Assembly: GCA_004366385.1 (NCBI GenBank)
Contig: ML178785.1
Location: 28,324 to 92,323 of the forward strand
Reading direction: 5' to 3'
DNA length: 64,000 bases
Source: Actinomycetota bacterium
GTDB lineage: Bacteria > Actinomycetota > Thermoleophilia > Gaiellales > Gaiellaceae
Below the pieces are notes generated by a model that saw only the letters and a program-made list of their open reading frames with translations, did not search any database and was not told the DNA's origin. Of this stretch, positions 23,911 to 33,249 are shown one piece after another (within the stretch, counting starts at the first letter, position 1; each line of letters begins with the position of its first letter). Both the position numbers and the translations under genes were made by a program.

Positions 23911-25326
23911 CTACTTGGTGACCGGCTGGCGGAGCCCCGGGAGCGACAGCACCGCGTTCCCGACCCGCACGCGCGCCTTCGCGGGCATCGGCAGGTCGAG
24001 GTACGTCGTGTTCGTCTTCGCCTGCGCGAGCGACGACGAGCCGAGCGTGAGCACGAGCCGCGACCCCTTCGGGATCACCGTCACCTGCCCGGAGAGCTGG
24101 ATCGAGACCTTGCGGAGGCCGTTCCGCGTCGGCACGCCGCCCGACCCGAGGACGATCTGCCGCCCCTGCGGCGTGCGCGCCGTCAGCACCGCCACGAGCC
24201 TCGACCACCCGCCGCTCGCCGCGATCGACACCTTCAGCTGCGGCGTCCCGAAGGTCTCGACCTGCGCCCGCAGCGGCGCCGAGCGGCGCACGACGCGCCC
24301 CTTCGGCGCGAAGGTCGTCACGCCCGGGAAGGCAACCGTCGTCGTCTTGAGGAGAGGGAGGGCCGCCCGCCGCACGGCCGTCCCCGGGAACGTCGCCGGC
24401 GCGATCGAGACCGACGTCGGCACGGTGCAGCCGAGGCCGCGCAGGTGGCAGTCGAGCCAGACGCGGACCTCGTTCAGCAGCGCGGGCGTGTCGGCGGCGG
24501 GGAAGCTCGAGGGCGGGTGCCCGTGCAGCCCCACGTACAGGCCTTTCGGCCCGAGCAGGCGCTGGAAGGCCCTCGTCCCGTGCTCCATCCCGAACAGGAA
24601 GTCGCGGCGCCCCTGCGCGATGAACACGGGCGCTGTCACCTGCCCGAGCCGCGAGAAGCTCGAGCGCTCCGCGGCCCAGGGACGTGCGGCAGCCGTGCTC
24701 CCCGCGAGCGCGGCCGCGAAGACGGGCGCCAGCGACGGGTCGCGCCGCGCCTCCGGGATCGCCGCCGCGAGCGCCGCCACCGTCCCCGATCTCACGAGCC
24801 CCTGCGGCATCAGCGCCGCCGCGAGGTCGGTCCAGCTCTGCACCGCCACCACCGCGCCCCAGGGCACGCCGGCGACGAGGGAGTTGAGCGCGATCCCGCC
24901 GCCGTAGGAGATCCCCCAGGCGGCGATCCGCGTCGGCGCGATCCCGGGTTGCGCGGCGAGCCACGCGTGCACGGCGCGCGCGTCCGCGACGTCCCGCGAC
25001 CCGGCGAAGCCGGCGAGCCCGCCCGACTGGCCGTGCCCGCGCGCGTCGATCGTCAGGACGACGTAGTCCTTCTCGACGAGCCCGTACGCCGTCGCGAAGG
25101 TGTTCACCTGCTCGCGGTTCCCGGCGAGCCCGTGGAAGAGCACGACCGCGGGCCAGCCGCCGGCGGGTTGAGCCCCGCCCGGCGTGTAGAGCGTGGCCGC
25201 GATGGGGACGCCGTCGTCCATGGGGATGACGACGTCCTGCCGCGCGAGCGGCGCGCCGGCCGCCTGCGCGGCGAAGAGCACGAGCGCGGCGACGGCGGTG
25301 CCGAGGATCCCGATCCGCGTCACCAC
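23911..25326 (-). CDS. Secreted X-Pro dipeptidyl-peptidase/CocE-type alpha/beta hydrolase
   Basis: Signal peptide; VVIPMDDGVPIAATLYTPGG; VVLFHGLAGNREQVN; AAWGISYGGGIALNSLV. Confidence 0.85.
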   Translation of the reverse strand: MVTRIGILGTAVAALVLFAAQAAGAPLARQDVVIPMDDGVPIAATLYTPGGAQPAGGWPAVVLFHGLAGNREQVNTFATAYGLVEKDYVVLTIDARGHGQSGGLAGFAGSRDVADARAVHAWLAAQPGIAPTRIAAWGISYGGGIALNSLVAGVPWGAVVAVQSWTDLAAALMPQGLVRSGTVAALAAAIPEARRDPSLAPVFAAALAGSTAAARPWAAERSSFSRLGQVTAPVFIAQGRRDFLFGMEHGTRAFQRLLGPKGLYVGLHGHPPSSFPAADTPALLNEVRVWLDCHLRGLGCTVPTSVSIAPATFPGTAVRRAALPLLKTTTVAFPGVTTFAPKGRVVRRSAPLRAQVETFGTPQLKVSIAASGGWSRLVAVLTARTPQGRQIVLGSGGVPTRNGLRKVSIQLSGQVTVIPKGSRLVLTLGSSSLAQAKTNTTYLDLPMPAKARVRVGNAVLSLPGLRQPVTK

Positions 25327-25397
25327 CCCAGGGTAGAGGCCGTTTGTCAGCAGGAGGTGAGGGATGCCCGCGGGGCCCGGCCGTAGTATCCGGCCGA

Positions 25398-26219
25398 ATG
25401 GACACGCGCCCGATCGGCGTCTTCGACTCGGGCATGGGCGGGCTGACCGTCCTGCACGAGTGCCTGGTCACCCTCCCGCAGGAGGACTACGTGTACCTCG
25501 GCGACGGGGCGCGCCTGCCGTACGGGCCGCGTCCGCTCGACGAGATCCGCCGCTTCGCCGCGGAGATCGCCGGCTACCTGGAGAGCCTCGGCGTGAAGCT
25601 CGTCGTCGCGGCCTGCAACTCGGCGACCGCGGCCGCGCTCCCCGACCTCCAGCGGCGGCTGTCCGTCCCGGTCGTCGGCGTGCTCGCGCCGGAGGCGCAC
25701 GCGGCGGTGCTCGCCACGCGCAACCGCCGCATCGGGCTCCTCGCGACGGAGGCCACGGTCGCGAGCGGCCGCTACGCCGAGCTCGTACACGCGCTCGACG
25801 CGGGCGCGGAGGTCGTCCCGGTGGCGTGCCCGCGCCTCGTCCCGCTGATCGAGGGCGACGACCCCTTCGGCGAGGAGACGGCCGAGGCGGTGCGCGAGTA
25901 CGCGGCGCCGCTGCGCGAGGCCGGCGTCGACACGGTGATCCTCGGCTGCACGCACTACCCGCTCATCCGCCCGGTGCTCCAGCGCGTGTTCGGGCGCGGC
26001 GTCACGCTCGTCTTCTCCGCGGAGGAGACCGCGCGCGAGGTCGCGGAGCTCCTCGAGCGGCGCGGGATCGGGAACGGCGAGGGGCGGGAGGGCGGGTGCC
26101 GCTTCCTCACGACCGGCGACACCGCGCTCTTCCGCGAGATGGGGCGGCGCTTCCTCCAGCTGCCGATCGCGTCGGTCGAGCGCGTCGAGCTCGCGGCGCT
26201 CGAGGCGGCGGCGGCATGA
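25398..26219 (+). CDS. murI: Glutamate racemase
   Basis: [44 protein letters not shown]. Confidence 0.97.
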   Translation: MDTRPIGVFDSGMGGLTVLHECLVTLPQEDYVYLGDGARLPYGPRPLDEIRRFAAEIAGYLESLGVKLVVAACNSATAAALPDLQRRLSVPVVGVLAPEAHAAVLATRNRRIGLLATEATVASGRYAELVHALDAGAEVVPVACPRLVPLIEGDDPFGEETAEAVREYAAPLREAGVDTVILGCTHYPLIRPVLQRVFGRGVTLVFSAEETAREVAELLERRGIGNGEGREGGCRFLTTGDTALFREMGRRFLQLPIASVERVELAALEAAAA

Positions 26220-26938
26220 GGGGAGACGGCCGCCGCCCGCACGACCTCCGCCCGCTCGACGTCAGGCTCGACTTCATCGAGCAGGCGCACGGCTCCGTGC
26301 TCTACGGGCAGGGGAGGACGCTCGTCCTCTGCACCGCGACCGTCGAGGAGGGCGTCCCGCGCTGGCTCAAGGGCCAGGGGCGCGGGTGGATGACGGCGGA
26401 GTACTCCATGCTTCCCGCGTCCACCGGCGAGCGCACGCCGCGCGCCGTCTCGCGCGGGCGGCCGGACGGGCGCACGGTCGAGATCCAGCGGCTCATCGGC
26501 CGCGCGCTGCGGGCCGTGTGCGACTTCGGGGCGCTCGGCGAGCGGACGCTCTGGCTCGACTGCGACGTCCTCCAGGCCGACGGCGGCACACGCTGCGCCT
26601 CGATCACCGGCGCGTGGATCGCCGCGCGCCGCGCCCTCGACCGCTTCGGCTTCGGGAAGGCGCTGCCCGGGTCGATCGCGGCGGTGTCGGTCGGCATCGT
26701 CGAGGGCGAGGCCGTGCTCGACCTCGACTACGAGGAGGACTCGAGCGCGGAGACGGACATGAACGTCGTGATGACCGGCGAGGGCGCGCTCGTCGAGGTG
26801 CAGGCGACGGCCGAGCGCGACCCCTTCTCGCGCGACCTCCTCGACGAGCTGCTCGACCTCGCGGCGGGCGGCATCGAGTCGCTGACGGCGGCGCAGCTCG
26901 AGGCGGCGGCCGCGCCGCGCGCCGACGTGTCGAGCTGA
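26216..26938 (+). CDS. rph: Ribonuclease PH
   Basis: [54 protein letters not shown]...[22 protein letters not shown]. Confidence 0.97.
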   Translation: MRGDGRRPHDLRPLDVRLDFIEQAHGSVLYGQGRTLVLCTATVEEGVPRWLKGQGRGWMTAEYSMLPASTGERTPRAVSRGRPDGRTVEIQRLIGRALRAVCDFGALGERTLWLDCDVLQADGGTRCASITGAWIAARRALDRFGFGKALPGSIAAVSVGIVEGEAVLDLDYEEDSSAETDMNVVMTGEGALVEVQATAERDPFSRDLLDELLDLAAGGIESLTAAQLEAAAAPRADVSS

Positions 26939-26962
26939 CCTTGTGGCTCAGAGCCACAAAGT
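26938..26962. repeat. Family A palindrome ACCTTGTGGCTCAGAGCCACAAAGT
   Basis: Starts on last base of rph stop codon; lies in rph-rdgB gap. Confidence 0.9.
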
Positions 26963-26984
26963 TGCCTCCCGCCGCGCAGCGCCC

Positions 26985-27533
26985 GTGAGGCTCCTCCTCG
27001 CCTCACGGAACGAGAACAAGCTCCGCGAGCTGCGTGCCGCGCTCCCCGAGTGGGAGGTCGAGCTGCTCGACGCTCCCGACGAGCCCGCCGAGGATGGCGA
27101 GACCTTCCTCGAGAACGCGCGGATCAAGGCGCGGCACGGCCGCGCGCACGCCGCGCAGGGGGACTGGGTCGCGGGCGAGGACTCCGGGATCGAGGTGGAC
27201 GCGCTCGGCGGCAGGCCGGGCGTGCACTCGGCGCGCTGGGCGGAGGACGGAGTCGCGCGGCTGCTCGCGGAGCTGGAGGACGTGGAGGACCGGCGTGTGC
27301 GCTACGTCTGCGAGCTCGTCGTCGTCTCGCCAGGCGGCGCGGAGATCGCGGTGCGCGGCGAGCTCGAGGGCGCCGTCGCGACGGCGCCGAGGGGAGACGA
27401 GGGCTTCGGCTACGACCCGATCTTTCTCCCGCTCGGCGAGTCGCGCACGGTGGCCGAGCTCGGGAACGGGTGGAAGGCGCAGCACTCGCACCGGGCGCGC
27501 GCCGCGCGGGCGCTCGCGGACGCGCTCGCCTGA
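26985..27533 (+). CDS. rdgB: XTP/dITP diphosphatase
   Basis: RLLLASRNENKLRELRAALPEW; GEDSGIEVDALGGRPGVHSARWA; GEGFGYDPIF-like segment; start reset to GTG 26985. Confidence 0.95.
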   Translation: MRLLLASRNENKLRELRAALPEWEVELLDAPDEPAEDGETFLENARIKARHGRAHAAQGDWVAGEDSGIEVDALGGRPGVHSARWAEDGVARLLAELEDVEDRRVRYVCELVVVSPGGAEIAVRGELEGAVATAPRGDEGFGYDPIFLPLGESRTVAELGNGWKAQHSHRARAARALADALA

Positions 27534-27552
27534 GCGTGGTAGCGTCGCGCCG

Positions 27553-27948
27553 GTGAACGCGTCGAGCGCGCTTGAAGAGCTCGTGAAGCTCTCCGGCCAG
27601 GTCGAGCGGGCCGTCGTCGTGGACGCGAACGGCGCGGTGCTCGGCTCGACCGAGGACGACGCCGCGGAGGCGCAGCGCCTCGCAGACGCGGCGGGCCGGG
27701 CGCTCGCGGTCGGCGGCGAGCTGCACGCGTCCACCGAGGCGGTCCGCGTCGAGATCGAGCTCGCCGAAGGTGGGCTCTTCGCGCTGCGCGAGGGTGGCCG
27801 GACGATCGCAGCGACGACCGCGCCCGGCGCCACCGCGGGCCTCGTCGTCTACGACCTGCGCACGTGCCTGGAGCGGATCGACGCGCCGAAGCCGAGGCGG
27901 CGCCGCGTCAAGGTGCAGGAGCCGCCCGAGGAGGGCGACGAGGCGTGA
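27553..27948 (+). CDS. Roadblock/LC7-like small protein
   Basis: LVKLSGQVERAVVVDANGAVLGSTEDDAAEAQRLADAAGRAL... Confidence 0.6.
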   Translation: MNASSALEELVKLSGQVERAVVVDANGAVLGSTEDDAAEAQRLADAAGRALAVGGELHASTEAVRVEIELAEGGLFALREGGRTIAATTAPGATAGLVVYDLRTCLERIDAPKPRRRRVKVQEPPEEGDEA

Positions 27949-28136
27949 GGAGGCTCATTCGGCTCGTTCTCCTCGCCGCGCTCGCGGTCTGGGCCTGGCG
28001 GTACGCCGTGGGCGTGCGGCGCCCGGCGGAGCGCGCGACGGTCGCGTTCCCGGACGGGTCCGCGATCGTCCTCGAGCGTGGCTCACCCGGGTTCGAGCGC
28101 CTCGCGGCCGAGGCCCGCTCCGCGCTCGGGCGATGA
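27945..28136 (+). CDS. Small membrane-anchored hypothetical protein
   Basis: RRLIRLVLLAALAVWAWRYAVG...; GTG at 27945; overlapping start/stop on both sides. Confidence 0.6.
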   Translation: MRRLIRLVLLAALAVWAWRYAVGVRRPAERATVAFPDGSAIVLERGSPGFERLAAEARSALGR

Positions 28137-28687
28137 GCGACGAGCTCGCGCGGATGCTGGTCGATCGGGCGCTGCTCGAGGGCGACTTCCTGCTCCGCTC
28201 CGGCAAGCGCTCGACCTGGTACCTCGACAAGTACCGCTTCGAGACGGAGCCGGAGGTTCTGCGCGAGCTCGGCGACGCGCTCGCGGGGGCGGTTCTCGAG
28301 CACGAGCCGGACGCGATTCGGCTTGCCGGCCCCGCTCTCGGTGGGGTCGCGTTGGCCGCCGCGGCATCGCTGTCGTCCGGGCTGCCGTTCATCATCGTGC
28401 GCGGTGAGACCAAGGAGTACGGCACGGCGAATCGCATCGAAGGCCCCTTCGAGCCCGGGGAGCTGGTCTGCCTGCTCGAGGACGTCGTCACGACCGGCGG
28501 CGCCCTGGCGGAGGCTGTGTCGGCCCTGCGAGACGAGGGCCTCGTCGTCCGGAACGCCGTCTGTGTGGTCGATCGGGAGGAGGGCGGTTCCGACGCTCTC
28601 GCGCGGCTCGGGGTGCGCCTGCGGGCGCTCTTCCGGGCCGAGGGGTTGCTGGAGCTGCGAAAAACCGCCGCAAAGCGGCATGGTTGA
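28133..28687 (+). CDS. pyrE: Orotate phosphoribosyltransferase
   Basis: GDFLLRSGKRSTWYLDKYRFET; LLEDVVTTGGALAEAVSALRDEG. Confidence 0.95.
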   Translation: MSDELARMLVDRALLEGDFLLRSGKRSTWYLDKYRFETEPEVLRELGDALAGAVLEHEPDAIRLAGPALGGVALAAAASLSSGLPFIIVRGETKEYGTANRIEGPFEPGELVCLLEDVVTTGGALAEAVSALRDEGLVVRNAVCVVDREEGGSDALARLGVRLRALFRAEGLLELRKTAAKRHG

Positions 28688-28712
28688 GCCAAATCCGAAG
28701 GGCTGTTAGGCT
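28684..28712 (+). promoter_or_regulatory. Candidate promoter for HU gene (TTGAGC-17-TAGGCT)
   Basis: Sigma70-like hexamers with 17-bp spacer upstream of GTG 28756. Confidence 0.5.
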
Positions 28713-28755
28713 CACTCGGTTTCCGAGGGCGAACCCGACGTTAGGAGGACGGACA

Positions 28756-29034
28756 GTGACGAAGCAAGAGTTCGTGGATGCCGTAGCCGACAGGGCCGGC
28801 ATTTCGAAGCGCGATGCCGGCGTAGCCGTGGAAGCGATGCTGGACACGATCACGGATGCGCTCAAGAAGCGCGATGCCATCACCTTCACGGGTTTCGGGA
28901 AGTTCTCGACGTCCGACCGCGCCGCGCGCCAGGGCGTCAACCCGCGGACCGGCGAGCGGGTGCAGATCGCCGCGACGACCGTGCCGAAGTTCACGGCCGG
29001 AAGCGCGCTCAAGTCGGCCGTCAAGGGCGGCTAG
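28756..29034 (+). CDS. HU-family DNA-binding protein
   Basis: MTKQEFVDAVADRAGISKRDAGVAVEAMLDTITDALKKRDAITFTGFGKFS...NPRTGERVQIAATTVPKFTAGSALKSAV. Confidence 0.97.
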   Translation: MTKQEFVDAVADRAGISKRDAGVAVEAMLDTITDALKKRDAITFTGFGKFSTSDRAARQGVNPRTGERVQIAATTVPKFTAGSALKSAVKGG

Positions 29035-29063
29035 CGCGAGAACCGCGACAGCGAGGGGATTCG

Positions 29064-29093
29064 AAGGGCCGCCGCGAGGCGGCCCTTCTTCTT
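29064..29093 (+). terminator. Rho-independent terminator after HU gene
   Basis: AAGGGCCGCC-GCGA-GGCGGCCCTT followed by CTTCTT. Confidence 0.85.
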
Positions 29094-29123
29094 GGGCCCG
29101 GTTCCCGTCCCGGGACATGTCCA

Positions 29124-29153
29124 TGTGGAGCGATCGGCGCACTCTCGTCACAC
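29124..29153. repeat. Family E repeat (copy 3) TGTGGAGCGATCGGCGCACTCTCGTCACAC
   Basis: Aligns with 22941-22970. Confidence 0.7.
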
Positions 29154-29170
29154 GTTCCCCCGTCCGCCGC

Positions 29171-29196
29171 GGACATGTCCAGGGTCTGACCCTTGT
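29171..29196. repeat. Family C repeat GGACATGTCCAGGGTCTGACCCTTGT
   Basis: Reverse complement with 1 mismatch at 53120-53145. Confidence 0.85.
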
Positions 29197-29258
29197 GGTC
29201 GCTTTGCAGGGCGAACTGTCCCTTCCGGCCATGGCTTGCGGGCGCCGGCCTTGAGATA

Positions 29259-29272
29259 CGAACGTATGTTCG
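29259..29272. promoter_or_regulatory. LexA/SOS box CGAACGTATGTTCG
   Basis: Exact match to the Gram-positive SOS-box consensus CGAACRNRYGTTCG, 13 bp before ATG 29286. Confidence 0.85.
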
Positions 29273-29285
29273 GTACGCTCGTCCG

Positions 29286-30917
29286 ATGCAACTGGCGTTC
29301 GACGCTGCCGACCGCCTCGTGGAGATCGTGCACGCGCGGCGCGGCGCCGTCTCGGCCGAGGAGGCCGTGCGCGTCCTCTTCGCGCTCGACCGCGCGCCCG
29401 CCGAGCTCGCGCGCTCGCTGCTCGCCGACGTCGTCGACGGCGACGCGCGCCTCGCCTGGCTCGGCCCCCGCGTCGGGCTCGCAGGCGACGCCACACGCGA
29501 GACGCTGATCGAGGACGCCGAGATCGTCGTCTTCGACCTCGAGACGACCGGGCTCTCCGCCCGCCGCGACCGCATGTGTGAGATCGGCGCCGTCCGCGTC
29601 CGCCGACTCGAGATCGCGGACACGTTCGAGACGTACGTGAACCCGGGCACGCTTCTGCCGCCTGCGATCGAGCGGCTCACCGGGATCCGCGAGACCGACC
29701 TCCGCCGCGCGCCCCGCCCGGAGAGTGCCGTCCGCCGCTTCCTCGCCTTCGCCGGCGACGCGCCGCTCGCCGCCCACAACGCCCGCTTCGACGTCGGCTT
29801 CCTCGACCACGAGGTCGAGCGCCTGTCCGGGCGCCGCGTCGCCGCGCCCGTCCTCGACACCGTCTGGCTCGCGCGCCGCCTGCTCGTCCGCCGCAGCGAG
29901 CGTTTCTCGCTCCCGTGGCTCGCGCACTTCTTCGGGACGGCCACCGCGCCCTGCCACCGCGCGCTGCCGGACGCGCTCGCGACCGCGGAGGTCCTGATCG
30001 CGCTCCTCGGGCTCGCGCAGGAGCGCGGCGCGCGGACGCTCGCGGACGTGCTCGAGCTGGCCGCGCCACGCGAGCGCCGCCTGCACGCGAAGCGCCCGCT
30101 CGTCGCCGGCGCGCCGACGACGCCCGGCGTCTACCTCTTCCGCGACCGCAACTCCACGGTGCTCTACGTCGGCAAGGCGCGTGACCTCCGCGCGCGTCTC
30201 CGCTCGTACTTCTCCGGGAGCCGTCAGCGGCCCGCGGTCGAGGCCGCGCTGGGCGCGCTGCACCGCATCGAGTGGCGCGAGCTCGGCTCCGAGCTCGAGG
30301 CCGAGCTCGAGGAGCTGCGCCTGATCCGCGAGCTGCGCCCCCCTGCGAACGCGCGCGCGTCGAGACCCGAGCGCGCCTGCTACCTCGCGCGCCGCGGCGA
30401 GCGCTGGGTCGTGACCTCGACGCCCGGCCGGCTGGGACCGCTCCCGAGCAAGCACCGCGCGCGTCTGGCTGCCCGGGCGCTCGAGGGCTTCGACGACCTC
30501 CCGGCCGCGCTCGCAGCCGTCCGCGCGCGCCTTCGCCGCCTTGCAGGCGACCAGCGGTTCGAGGACGCGGCCCGTCAGCGCGACCGGCTCGCGGCGCTGG
30601 AGGACGCCGCCGCGCGTATCGAGCAGCTCGAACGTCTCCGCGCCGCCCGCCTCTGCCTCCTCGCTCCCGCGCGCGAGCCCGGCTTCCGGCGTGCGCTCTT
30701 CGTCGCCGGCGGCCGCATCGCTGCGACCCGCACGGTGCCGGACGGCCCAGCGGGCCGGCTCGAGGTCGACGCCGGCCTCGCGGAGTGCGCCCGTGTGGAG
30801 CCGTCGCTCTCGCCGGAGGACGCCGCCGATCTCCTCATCGTGGACGGCTTCCTTCGCCGCCCGGGCCCGGAGCTCCGCATCGTCTCGCTCGGCGCAAGCG
30901 AGATCCTCGCCGCGTGA
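29286..30917 (+). CDS. DnaQ-like 3'-5' exonuclease fused to GIY-YIG (UvrC-N/Cho-like) nuclease
   Basis: IVVFDLETTGLSARRDRMCEIGAVRV...AHNARFDVGFLDHEVERL; TPGVYLFRDRNSTVLYVGKARDLRARLRSYF. Confidence 0.93.
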   Translation: MQLAFDAADRLVEIVHARRGAVSAEEAVRVLFALDRAPAELARSLLADVVDGDARLAWLGPRVGLAGDATRETLIEDAEIVVFDLETTGLSARRDRMCEIGAVRVRRLEIADTFETYVNPGTLLPPAIERLTGIRETDLRRAPRPESAVRRFLAFAGDAPLAAHNARFDVGFLDHEVERLSGRRVAAPVLDTVWLARRLLVRRSERFSLPWLAHFFGTATAPCHRALPDALATAEVLIALLGLAQERGARTLADVLELAAPRERRLHAKRPLVAGAPTTPGVYLFRDRNSTVLYVGKARDLRARLRSYFSGSRQRPAVEAALGALHRIEWRELGSELEAELEELRLIRELRPPANARASRPERACYLARRGERWVVTSTPGRLGPLPSKHRARLAARALEGFDDLPAALAAVRARLRRLAGDQRFEDAARQRDRLAALEDAAARIEQLERLRAARLCLLAPAREPGFRRALFVAGGRIAATRTVPDGPAGRLEVDAGLAECARVEPSLSPEDAADLLIVDGFLRRPGPELRIVSLGASEILAA

Positions 30918-30972
30918 GAGGAGCACGGTCGAGAGTTGCGAGCTCGCCCGAGACCGTGCGTAGGCGGCGGAC

Positions 30973-31007
30973 GTGCGACCTTGTGGCTCAGAGCCACAAG
31001 GTCGCAC
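30973..31007. repeat. Family A palindrome, extended 35-bp perfect form GTGCGACCTTGTGGCTC-A-GAGCCACAAGGTCGCAC
   Basis: 17+1+17 perfect inverted repeat. Confidence 0.95.
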
Positions 31008-31069
31008 GAGCACTCGCGCTGCGTGCCCGCACCGCGACCCTCGGACGCCCCGGCCGACACAATGGCGCC

Positions 31070-31972
31070 GTGGACGACGTGCGCGGCTTCGGCGACCGGC
31101 TCGGCGACGCGATCGAGCGGAAGCGGAGCCAGCTCGTCGTCGGGCTCGACCCGCGGCTCGACCTGCTGCCGATGGAGCTGCGCGGGGAGGGCGTGCTCGG
31201 GCGCGCCTCCGCGGCGGCCGCGGTCGAGCGCTTCTGCAAAGGGATCGTCGACGCCGTCGGCCCGTACGTCGTCGCCGTGAAGCCGCAGGCCGCGTACTTC
31301 GAGGCGCTCGGCTCGGACGGCATCCACGCGCTCGAGGAGACGTGCGACTACGCGCGCGCGGCCGGCCTCCTCGTCCTGCTGGACGCGAAGCGCGGCGACA
31401 TCGGCTCGACCTCGCGCGCATACGCGGAGGCCTACCTCGAGCCGCGCGACACGGCAGGCCCGCTCGCCGACGCGCTGACGGCGAGCCCCTACCTCGGGCT
31501 CGACTCGATCGACCCCTTCCTCGCCGCGTGCCGCCGCCACGGGGCGGGCCTCTTCCTCCTCGTACGCACCTCGAACGCAGGGGCGGCCGACATCCAGGAC
31601 GCGGCGCTCTCGGACGGGCGGCCGCTGTGGCAGCACGTCGCCGACCTCGTCCGCGAGTGGGGAGAGCCGTTCGTCGGCGAGCGCGGGATGTCGAGCGTCG
31701 GCGCGGTCGTCGGCGCGACCGTCCCGCGGGCGGTCTCGGAGGCGCGCAGGCTCCTCCCGCAGACGCCGCTGCTGCTGCCCGGGATCGGCGCGCAGGGAGC
31801 GACGCCAGCGGACGTCGCCCGCGCCTTCATCCCGGGGCCGGCCAGCGCGCTCGTCACCGCCTCGCGCTCGGTCATCTACGCGTTTCGCGAGCGCGAGGAG
31901 GACTGGCGCGTGGCCGCCGCGGCCGAGGCGGAGCGGTTGGCGGCGCAGGTGTGGAAGGCCGCGGGGTGGTGA
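31070..31972 (+). CDS. pyrF: Orotidine-5'-phosphate decarboxylase
   Basis: LVVGLDPRLDLLP; VKPQAAYFEALGSDGI; LLDAKRGDIGSTSRAYAEAYL; GTG start 31070. Confidence 0.95.
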   Translation: MDDVRGFGDRLGDAIERKRSQLVVGLDPRLDLLPMELRGEGVLGRASAAAAVERFCKGIVDAVGPYVVAVKPQAAYFEALGSDGIHALEETCDYARAAGLLVLLDAKRGDIGSTSRAYAEAYLEPRDTAGPLADALTASPYLGLDSIDPFLAACRRHGAGLFLLVRTSNAGAADIQDAALSDGRPLWQHVADLVREWGEPFVGERGMSSVGAVVGATVPRAVSEARRLLPQTPLLLPGIGAQGATPADVARAFIPGPASALVTASRSVIYAFREREEDWRVAAAAEAERLAAQVWKAAGW

Positions 31973-32049
31973 GGATGCGAGGCGTTGCAGGAGCGCGACG
32001 ACCGCGGCTGCGCGAAGCCGGCCGCCTTCAGGCCCTCTTGCTCTCGCGC

Positions 32050-32079
32050 GACCGGGATCCCCACTCGGGGATCCCGGTC
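32050..32079. repeat. Strong hairpin GACCGGGATCCCC-ACTC-GGGGATCCCGGTC
   Basis: 13-bp perfect arms, 4-nt loop between pyrF and the carboxypeptidase gene. Confidence 0.85.
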
Positions 32080-32106
32080 TTGCGCACCAAGTAGAGTGTC
32101 GCGCCG

Positions 32107-33249
32107 GTGATGCGCAGAGCACTGCTCGCCGTCGTCGTTCTCGCCGCCGCGCTCGCCGCTCCGGTCCAGGCCTCGCAGGAGCAGGCGCCGAGCGCGCGCG
32201 GCCCGGAGATCGACGCCGCCGCCTGGTACCTGGTGGGCCAGGACGGCACCGTCCTCGCACAGCGGGGCTCGCGTCGCCAGCGCGCGGTCGCGAGCATCAC
32301 GAAGGTGATGACCGCGCTCGTCGCGCTCGAGCAGGCGCGGCCCTCCGACGTCGTGCGCGTGAGCCCGGCTGCCGCGGGGCTCGGCGGCTCGACGATCTTC
32401 CTCCGCGCCGGGGAGGAGCAGAAGCTCGGGACGCTCGTCCGCGGCGCGCTCATCCCGAGCGCCACCGACGCGGCCGCCGCGCTCGCGCTCCACGTCGGCG
32501 GCTCGACTCCGCGATTCGTCGCGCTGATGAACGCGAAGGCACGCGCGCTCGGCCTCCGTGACACGACCTTCCGCAACCCTCACGGGCTCGACCAGGCGGG
32601 CCACGTCTCGAGCGCGCGCGACGCGACGCTGCTCGTGCGGCACGCGCTCGGCGTGCCGTTCATCCGCGACGCCCTCTCGCGGACGACCTTCACGCTCGGG
32701 AGCGGGCGCGAGTTCGAGACGACGAACGACCTCCTGAGCGCGTGGCCGCCCCTCGTCGCCGGGAAGACCGGCCACACCGCTGCCGCGGGCTGGTCGCAGG
32801 CCGCCTCCGCTCGCGGGAACGGCGCGACCGTCTACGGCACCGTCCTCGGCGGCCGCACGCGCGAGGCGCGGAACGCTGCCTTGAAGACGCTCCTCCGGCA
32901 CGGCATCGCGAGCTACCGGCGCGTGGCCGCGGTCGACCGCGTGCGCGTGTACGCGGAGGTGGAGACGGGCTACGGGCAGCCTGCGGCGCGGCTCGTCGCC
33001 CGCCGCACCGTCCCGGCCACCCTGCTCGCCGGGAGGCCGCTCGTGGAGAAGGTCGTCGCGCCCAGCTCGCTCGAGCTCCCGATCCGGCAGGGCCAGCGGC
33101 TCGGGCGCGTCGAGGTCTGGGACGGGGACGAGCTCGTCGCGCGCGCGCCGCTCGTCGCCGCGGAGGCCGTCGCCGAGCCCGGTTTCCTCGGCAAGGCGGG
33201 ATGGCTCGCGAGGCGCACGGCCGCCAACCTGTGGGGGCTGCTCACGTGA
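32107..33249 (+). CDS. D-alanyl-D-alanine carboxypeptidase (S11 family)
   Basis: Signal peptide; RAVASITKVMTALVALE (SxxK); GSTIFLRAGEEQKLGTLVRGALIPSATDAA; GKTGHTAAAG. Confidence 0.93.
   Translation: MMRRALLAVVVLAAALAAPVQASQEQAPSARGPEIDAAAWYLVGQDGTVLAQRGSRRQRAVASITKVMTALVALEQARPSDVVRVSPAAAGLGGSTIFLRAGEEQKLGTLVRGALIPSATDAAAALALHVGGSTPRFVALMNAKARALGLRDTTFRNPHGLDQAGHVSSARDATLLVRHALGVPFIRDALSRTTFTLGSGREFETTNDLLSAWPPLVAGKTGHTAAAGWSQAASARGNGATVYGTVLGGRTREARNAALKTLLRHGIASYRRVAAVDRVRVYAEVETGYGQPAARLVARRTVPATLLAGRPLVEKVVAPSSLELPIRQGQRLGRVEVWDGDELVARAPLVAAEAVAEPGFLGKAGWLARRTAANLWGLLT

Noticed and set aside
27124-27726. Antisense ORFs over rdgB/roadblock genes
   Set aside because: No domain signal; overlap with well-supported genes.
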